Shown: one piece after another, positions 60,012 through 64,000 of the stretch
How positions within the stretch are numbered: position 1 is the first letter of the stretch
Layout of the letters: each line of letters starts with the position of its first letter
Source: Gemmatimonadota bacterium
GTDB taxonomy: Bacteria; Gemmatimonadota; Gemmatimonadetes; Longimicrobiales; Gaopeijiaceae
Direction: 5' to 3'
DNA: 64,000 bases
NCBI GenBank assembly: GCA_016209885.1
Contig: JACQVF010000099.1
Location: forward strand, 1 to 64,000
Notes under the pieces: model-generated
The model's input: the letters and a program-made list of their open reading frames with translations, nothing else
Database searches by the model: none
Told to the model about the DNA's origin: nothing
Program-made: the position numbers and the translations under genes

Positions 60012-61490
60012 ATGACGCTCTATCTGGTCACGATCCTCGTGTATCTCGTCGCCCTGGTCGGCGTGGGCGCGCTGTTCTCCCGTCGGGTGCGCACGGGCGA
60101 GGACTTCATGGTGGCGGGGCGCTCGCTCGGCGTTACGGTGCTGGTGGGGACGCTGCTGGCCACGTGGATCGGCTCTGGCTCGATCATCGCCTCTGCCGGG
60201 CTCTCGTGGCGCGTTGGGTTCGCCGCCCTCTGGGGGCCGTCGGGCGCCTGGCTGGGGATCCTGGTCCTCTACTTCATCGCGGGGCGCGCGCGCCGCTTCG
60301 GCGCGTTCACGGTGCCGGACATGCTGGAGGCGCGGTACAACGCTCTTGCCCGGGTGCTGGGAACGCTCGTGACCGTGGTCGCCTACACCGTGATCACGAG
60401 CTACCAGTTCCGTGCCGGCGGCATGGTGCTGCGCATCGTGGCGGGCGTCGATCTGGAGGTCGGGATCGCCATCACTGCGGTCTTCGTCATCGCGTACACG
60501 GCGCTGGCCGGCATGCTTTCCGTGGCGTACACGGATCTGGTGAACGGCGTCATCCTCACGGTGGGAATCCTGGTGACGCTCGGTGTCGTGGTGGTGGACG
60601 CGGGCGGGTTCGGGGCGATGGCGGCGCGGGTCGGCCCGGACCATTTGCGGCCGTCCAACGGAGAGGCGTCGGGGATCGGGGTGGCGAACCTGTTCCTGCC
60701 GACCCTGTTCCTGCTGCTCGGCGAATCGAACATGTACAGCCGCTTCTTCAGCGCGCGCTCCGCGGGCGTCGCGACCCGGGCGGTTCTGGGCTGGATCGTG
60801 GGCGTCGTGATCCTCGAGACGGCCATTGTGGCGATCGGGGTCACCGGCCGCGCCCTGTACCCAAACCTGCCCGAACTCTATCCGCAGGTGGAGGCCGCGG
60901 GAAGCGCGAGCGAGCTGGTCATCCCGCACATGATCGTGAGCACACTGCACCCGTGGGTCGGCGCTCTTCTCCTGGCTGCCGTCGCGGCGGTCATCGTGTC
61001 GACCGGCGACTCCTTCCTGCTCACGCCGTCCACGAACCTGGTCCACGATGTCTGGACGCGGTTCGTGCAGCGGAACCTCTCTCCGCGCGTGACGGTCTGG
61101 CTGCTCCGTGGCGTGGTCGTCATCCTGGGGGCCTGGGCGTACATGCAGGTGACGTGGTTCCCGAACGTGCTCCAGGCTGCGCTCTACGCCTACACGATGT
61201 ACGGGGCGGGGATCACCCCCGCGGTGCTGGCCGCATTCTTCTGGAAGCGCGCCACGCCGGCAGGCGGCGCCGCATCGGTCGCTGCGGGCATGATCGTGAC
61301 GCTTGTCTGGGAGTTCGGCGTCCAACCGCGGCTCGATCCCGCTGGGCTCGGGGCCGTGGACCCGGTGATCCCGGCGCTCCTGGCGAGCGTGCTGACCCTG
61401 GTGGGAGTGAGCCTGCTTACGGCCGCGCCCGGGTCGGAGAAGTGGGTGCCCTTCTTCCGGGTGGAGACGGAGGACGCAGCGGCGGTCTGA
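60012..61490 (+). CDS. Sodium:solute symporter (SSS) family transporter
   Basis: The 492-residue product has about 13 membrane helices and SSS-family features: EDFMVAGRSLGVTVLVGTLL, TWIGSGSIIASAG, then SAYTDLVNG-type AYTDLVNGVILT and STGDSFLLTPSTNLVHDVW. It imports a solute with Na+; the solute is not deducible. GAGG lies seven bases before the ATG. Two C-rich inverted repeats lie in the 224 bp after its stop. Confidence 0.87.
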   Translation: MTLYLVTILVYLVALVGVGALFSRRVRTGEDFMVAGRSLGVTVLVGTLLATWIGSGSIIASAGLSWRVGFAALWGPSGAWLGILVLYFIAGRARRFGAFTVPDMLEARYNALARVLGTLVTVVAYTVITSYQFRAGGMVLRIVAGVDLEVGIAITAVFVIAYTALAGMLSVAYTDLVNGVILTVGILVTLGVVVVDAGGFGAMAARVGPDHLRPSNGEASGIGVANLFLPTLFLLLGESNMYSRFFSARSAGVATRAVLGWIVGVVILETAIVAIGVTGRALYPNLPELYPQVEAAGSASELVIPHMIVSTLHPWVGALLLAAVAAVIVSTGDSFLLTPSTNLVHDVWTRFVQRNLSPRVTVWLLRGVVVILGAWAYMQVTWFPNVLQAALYAYTMYGAGITPAVLAAFFWKRATPAGGAASVAAGMIVTLVWEFGVQPRLDPAGLGAVDPVIPALLASVLTLVGVSLLTAAPGSEKWVPFFRVETEDAAAV

Positions 61491-61714
61491 GGGCGCGGCC
61501 TCGTCGGTAGACGGCCGGCGTCGCGTCCCTCTGCGCTGGTGCGGCTGCCCGATGGCCTGATGAAGGGGGCGAGGCGGAAGAGGCGTGGCCAGGCTGCCCC
61601 TGCGGGCCCCTGCGGGGGTTCGGAGCCGGGCCAGAGGTTTGAAACTTCTGGGGGTTCGTCGCGTAGTGTGACGTGACGAGCAGGTGATGCGCGATTCCTG
61701 GTTTGGAGGCTGCG

Positions 61715-61915
61715 ATGAGAGTGTTCGGGGAGCTGTTCCTGGCGGGACTGGCGGGACTGGTGGCCCTGAAGCTGGCCGGCGCCCTGATTCTCCCGCTGTT
61801 CGGCATGCTGTTCGGACTGGTGACGCTGCTGATCAAGCTGCTGGTTTTCGGGGCGATCGCGTACTTTGTCTACTCGCTGCTGCGGCGTCGGCGCGCGAAC
61901 GACGCGGTGGCGTAG
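61715..61915 (+). CDS. Small membrane protein, 66 residues
   Basis: The product (MRVFGELFLAGLAGLVALKL) has two hydrophobic segments (about 6-31 and 35-52) and ends in an Arg-rich cytoplasmic tail (LLRRRRANDAVA). GGAGG lies five bases before the ATG. A terminator-like hairpin follows the stop, so it appears to be its own transcript. The function is unknown. Confidence 0.75.
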   Translation: MRVFGELFLAGLAGLVALKLAGALILPLFGMLFGLVTLLIKLLVFGAIAYFVYSLLRRRRANDAVA

Positions 61916-61942
61916 GCGCGGTGCTCGTGTTCCACCACTGGC

Positions 61943-61976
61943 GGGCCGGCGTCCGCACGGTTTGCGGCGCCGGCCC
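61943..61976 (+). terminator. Hairpin after the small membrane-protein gene
   Basis: GGGCCGGCG (61943-61951) pairs with CGCCGGCCC (61968-61976), a 9-bp GC stem with a 16-nt loop, 27 bp past the stop. GTTCGCGCTTTCTC follows, only weakly T-rich. Confidence 0.55.
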
Positions 61977-62148
61977 GTTCGCGCTTTCTCATGCGGGACC
62001 GGCTCTTCCGCGTAGCCGACATCTGCGCGGCGGGTTTCTTGCGGCGGGAACCGGAGGCTGTTTTCCGGGGCGACCCCGGTCCCCGGGCTCAGCGCGAGCG
62101 ATGGGTTCAGGAAGCTAGGTTTCATGCGGATGTTCGCCGAGAACTCTC

Positions 62149-62177
62149 TTGACGCGTCGCGGGACGCGGCTTACCGT
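62149..62177 (+). promoter_or_regulatory. Promoter of the HU gene
   Basis: TTGACG (62149-62154), a 17-nt spacer and TACCGT (62172-62177) lie 79 bp before the HU ATG. The TACC-type -10 also occurs before paaA and thiI. Confidence 0.6.
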
Positions 62178-62256
62178 AGAGCACGTCTTGGTGGTCGCGT
62201 TCAAAAAGCGGCATGGTCCGCGAGGGTGGTCACACACATTCCAGAGGAGCGACGCG

Positions 62257-62541
62257 ATGAACAAGTCCGAACTCGTCGATGCACTGGCCGACCGCACGGG
62301 GATGACGAAGGCCGATGCCACCCGCGCCGTGGACGCTCTGTTCAGCGCGGGCAACGGAGTGATCGCCAAGGCGCTGAAGAAGGGCCAGCGGGTGCAGGTC
62401 ACCGGCTTCGGCACGTTCGAGACGCGGAAGCGGAAGGCGCGCACCGGCCGGAACCCGCGCACGGGCGCGACGATCAAGATTGCCGCGACCCGCACGCCGA
62501 GCTTCCGGTCGGGGAAGGGGCTGAAGGACGCTGTCAGGTAG
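62257..62541 (+). CDS. HU-family DNA-binding protein
   Basis: The 94-residue product is a complete HU/IHF protein: MNKSELVDALADRTGMTKAD, VQVTGFGTFETRKRKARTGR and NPRTGATIKIAATRTPSFRS with the DNA-intercalating Pro in RNPRTG. It bends and compacts DNA as a dimer. GAGGAG lies seven bases before the ATG. A promoter (62149) and a terminator (62662-62706) make it a single-gene transcript. Confidence 0.95.
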   Translation: MNKSELVDALADRTGMTKADATRAVDALFSAGNGVIAKALKKGQRVQVTGFGTFETRKRKARTGRNPRTGATIKIAATRTPSFRSGKGLKDAVR

Positions 62542-62661
62542 CTCAGTCCGGCGGCTGGCGCGTGGTAGCCGGGCCGTGACGCGAGTTGGGGTGGCGGTGC
62601 CGCTCAGCGGTGGGAGGGCATGCTCGTAACACCCCTGTGCGGAGATCGAGTCGTTCGGACG

Positions 62662-62706
62662 CGCAGAGGCCATGGCGCTGGGGAGGCGCTGTGGCCTCTG
62701 CGTTTT
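62662..62706 (+). terminator. Rho-independent terminator of the HU gene
   Basis: CGCAGAGGCCA (62662-62672) and TGGCCTCTGCG (62692-62702) form a perfect 11-bp stem, with further pairing in the loop, followed by TTTT. It lies 120 bp past the HU stop. Confidence 0.85.
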
Positions 62707-62741
62707 CAATGTCGCGGGCCGGAGCAGGCTGGCCCGGTCTT

Positions 62742-64000
62742 TCAGTCGTCCGGCGTCCTCCCCGGCTCGTTGCGTTGTGGGTGCCGGCGCGGGGCGCGAC
62801 CGCGGCCGGGCGTCACCCGGTCATAGTCGACGCGCGCACTTCTGCCGCGGATCGTGGTGCCGTTCAGCGCGCGGATCACCGCTTCGGCCACATCGCTGGC
62901 GACCTCGACGCGCGAGAAGGTGTCGCGCACCTCGATCTTTCCCACCCGCGATCCCTCGATTCCCGTCTCGCCGGTGACGGCGCCGAGAAGGTCGCCCGGG
63001 CCGATGCCGTCGCGTTGGCCCACGGAGATGAAGAGTCGGGTCCAGGCGGGTGGTCGGGCCGGCGCTCCGGCCGCCGGCGGAGCGGGTGCTCCCGCCGCGG
63101 GCGCACCGGTGGCCGCGGCTGAGCCGGGCTTGCGACGGAGCAGCGCCACGGCCGCTGCCGCGACCTCGGCGGCAGTGAATTCCTGGATGAGCGGCTCGAT
63201 GAGCAGGAGCTGGGGGGTCAGGTCCGTCTCGCGGACGGCGCGGCGTAGCTGCTCGCGGAACTCCGCGAGCTCGGTGCCGAGCTGGGTCGGCGCGGGCGCG
63301 GCTGCGGGGACGGCGCGCAAGCGCGCGCGGGCGGCGATCTCCTTGAGGTGGTTCAGCTCCCGGGGCAACACGAACGCCGTGGCAGGCCCGCCCCAGCCAT
63401 GGCGGCTCGCAAGGGTGCGTGCGTCCGGAGGCACGTCGTAGCTCAACGTCGCGATGTCCTCGAGCTCCCGGCCCGCGGCAGGAAGCGGCGCGGGCCCCGT
63501 GTCGCTGCCGAGCCAGATCGGCGCGCTGGCGTCGCCGGGCGCGCCGCTTGTGAAGCCGTGGAGTGCCAGCAGATCACCGGCGTCGGCGGCGCGGTCGTCG
63601 CTCCTGCAGTAGAGGATCACGTGCTTGGCACCATCGGCGAGGGCGTGAGAGACAAAGGCACAGGCCGCCTCATCCCTCGAGCCTTCCACCACCAGGTAAT
63701 GGATCGTCCCCACGGGCCTTGCGTCCGCCTGCGGCTGCGGCGCACCCGCCGGGACCCGGTTGGCCCTGCGCACGTGCCGCCCGGCGAATTCCTCGAGCTC
63801 GCCGTCCGCGGGTAGCGTGAGCAGTATCCGCTGTGCCTCGCGGGGGACCAGCGCCGCGAGCGTCTCCAGCGGCGTCCAGCCGCCGAGGCCGCGGATCGCG
63901 GCTGCGCCGTCGATGACCAGCGCACCGAGCTCATCCAGCTTGAGCCGCGAGGCGCGGACGGCCTCGAGAGCGTCGCCTGGCGAGGCGAAGACGAAGTGCG
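62742..64000 (-). CDS. DEAD-box-like protein with DbpA RNA-binding domain and eroded helicase motifs (N-terminus cut by window edge)
   Basis: The frame is open from the right edge (codon boundary at 63998) to the stop at 62742, about 419 codons. It spans the end of RecA-like domain 1, domain 2 and a C-terminal DbpA-type RNA-binding domain (TRLFISVGQRDGIGPGDLLG; FSRVEVASDVAEAVIRALNG). An Ala/Pro-rich linker precedes that domain. Where a helicase has motif II DEAD, the protein reads LVIDGAAAIRG; motif III SAT is LTL; and the motif VI region has SRHGWGG in place of HRIGRTGR. The arginine finger and catalytic Glu are thus absent, so ATP-driven unwinding is unlikely. It may be an RNA-binding pseudo-helicase. 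The start lies outside the window. Confidence 0.8.
   Translation of the reverse strand, partial: HFVFASPGDALEAVRASRLKLDELGALVIDGAAAIRGLGGWTPLETLAALVPREAQRILLTLPADGELEEFAGRHVRRANRVPAGAPQPQADARPVGTIHYLVVEGSRDEAACAFVSHALADGAKHVILYCRSDDRAADAGDLLALHGFTSGAPGDASAPIWLGSDTGPAPLPAAGRELEDIATLSYDVPPDARTLASRHGWGGPATAFVLPRELNHLKEIAARARLRAVPAAAPAPTQLGTELAEFREQLRRAVRETDLTPQLLLIEPLIQEFTAAEVAAAAVALLRRKPGSAAATGAPAAGAPAPPAAGAPARPPAWTRLFISVGQRDGIGPGDLLGAVTGETGIEGSRVGKIEVRDTFSRVEVASDVAEAVIRALNGTTIRGRSARVDYDRVTPGRGRAPRRHPQRNEPGRTPDD

Noticed and set aside
59571-61325. A 584-codon minus-strand frame over the SSS transporter
   Set aside because: It is His/Arg/Asp-rich without domains, while the plus strand encodes a clear 13-helix transporter.
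1-64000. Search for tRNA, rRNA, CRISPR arrays, insertion sequences, phage genes and toxin-antitoxin pairs
   Set aside because: I found no cloverleaf with a GTTCRANNC arm, no rRNA-like sequence, no regularly spaced 25-40 bp repeats, no transposase or integrase, and no toxin-antitoxin gene pair. A covariance-model scan would be needed to exclude RNAs with certainty.

Overview
The window is about 64 kb of GC-rich chromosomal DNA (ORFs open on both strands almost everywhere, with G/C-ending codons throughout). It is not a mobile region: I see no rRNA, tRNA, CRISPR array, insertion sequence, phage gene or integrase. Several traits together suggest a Gemmatimonadota-like organism: DUF5916 and DUF2911 proteins, several secreted M28 peptidases, WD40-like beta-propeller and Ig-like lipoproteins, the futalosine menaquinone gene mqnD, and phenylacetyl-CoA epoxidase genes. 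This assignment is an inference from gene families, not from a marker gene.

Layout. 1-3.7 kb (minus): a CHASE2 sensor (cut by the window edge), a caspase-fold peptidase and a metallo-beta-lactamase-fold hydrolase in one tight operon. 3.9-8.9 kb (minus): a 1665-residue Ig-like/beta-propeller lipoprotein. 9.4-13.4 kb (plus): two paralogous cyclic-nucleotide-binding proteins with eroded SpoIIE-type phosphatase domains, a MIP18/DUF59 protein and a TPR protein. 13.5-16.1 kb (plus): phenylacetyl-CoA epoxidase genes paaA-paaD(N)-paaB-paaC-zinc ribbon, with PaaD split over two genes. 16-24.6 kb: small proteins, a PLP decarboxylase, a DapB-like dehydrogenase, a CPBP protease and an M28 peptidase. 24.6-31 kb: an APC permease, an ECF sigma/zinc anti-sigma pair, a type IIA topoisomerase A subunit and a saccharopine-dehydrogenase-like protein. 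31-46 kb: a PDZ-M28 peptidase, a TolB-like propeller, a Nudix hydrolase, thiI, queE, an alcohol dehydrogenase, MazG, a class V aminotransferase, a glycosyltransferase, mqnD and an FAD oxidoreductase. 46-64 kb: a cold-shock protein, queG, a fatty-acid desaturase, a nine-haem HAO-like cytochrome, a ClC channel, two infA genes, a DUF5916 outer-membrane protein, a PEGA-like lipoprotein, an SSS transporter, HU, and a DEAD-box-like protein with a DbpA RNA-binding domain whose ATPase motifs are eroded.

How genes may work together. The paa genes form one translationally coupled unit behind a good promoter and a PaaR-like operator. queE, queG and thiI serve tRNA modification but sit in three separate loci. 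The sigma/anti-sigma pair carries the RsrA zinc-ligand spacing and may be redox-responsive. Cold-linked genes (csp, desaturase, HU, IF-1) have recognisable promoters, and csp and the desaturase have structured leaders.

Non-coding signals are unusually readable. Sigma-70 promoters with a 17-nt spacer recur. Rho-independent terminators follow several genes. Three small repeat families occur in intergenic DNA, and two of them supply the stop codons of convergent genes.
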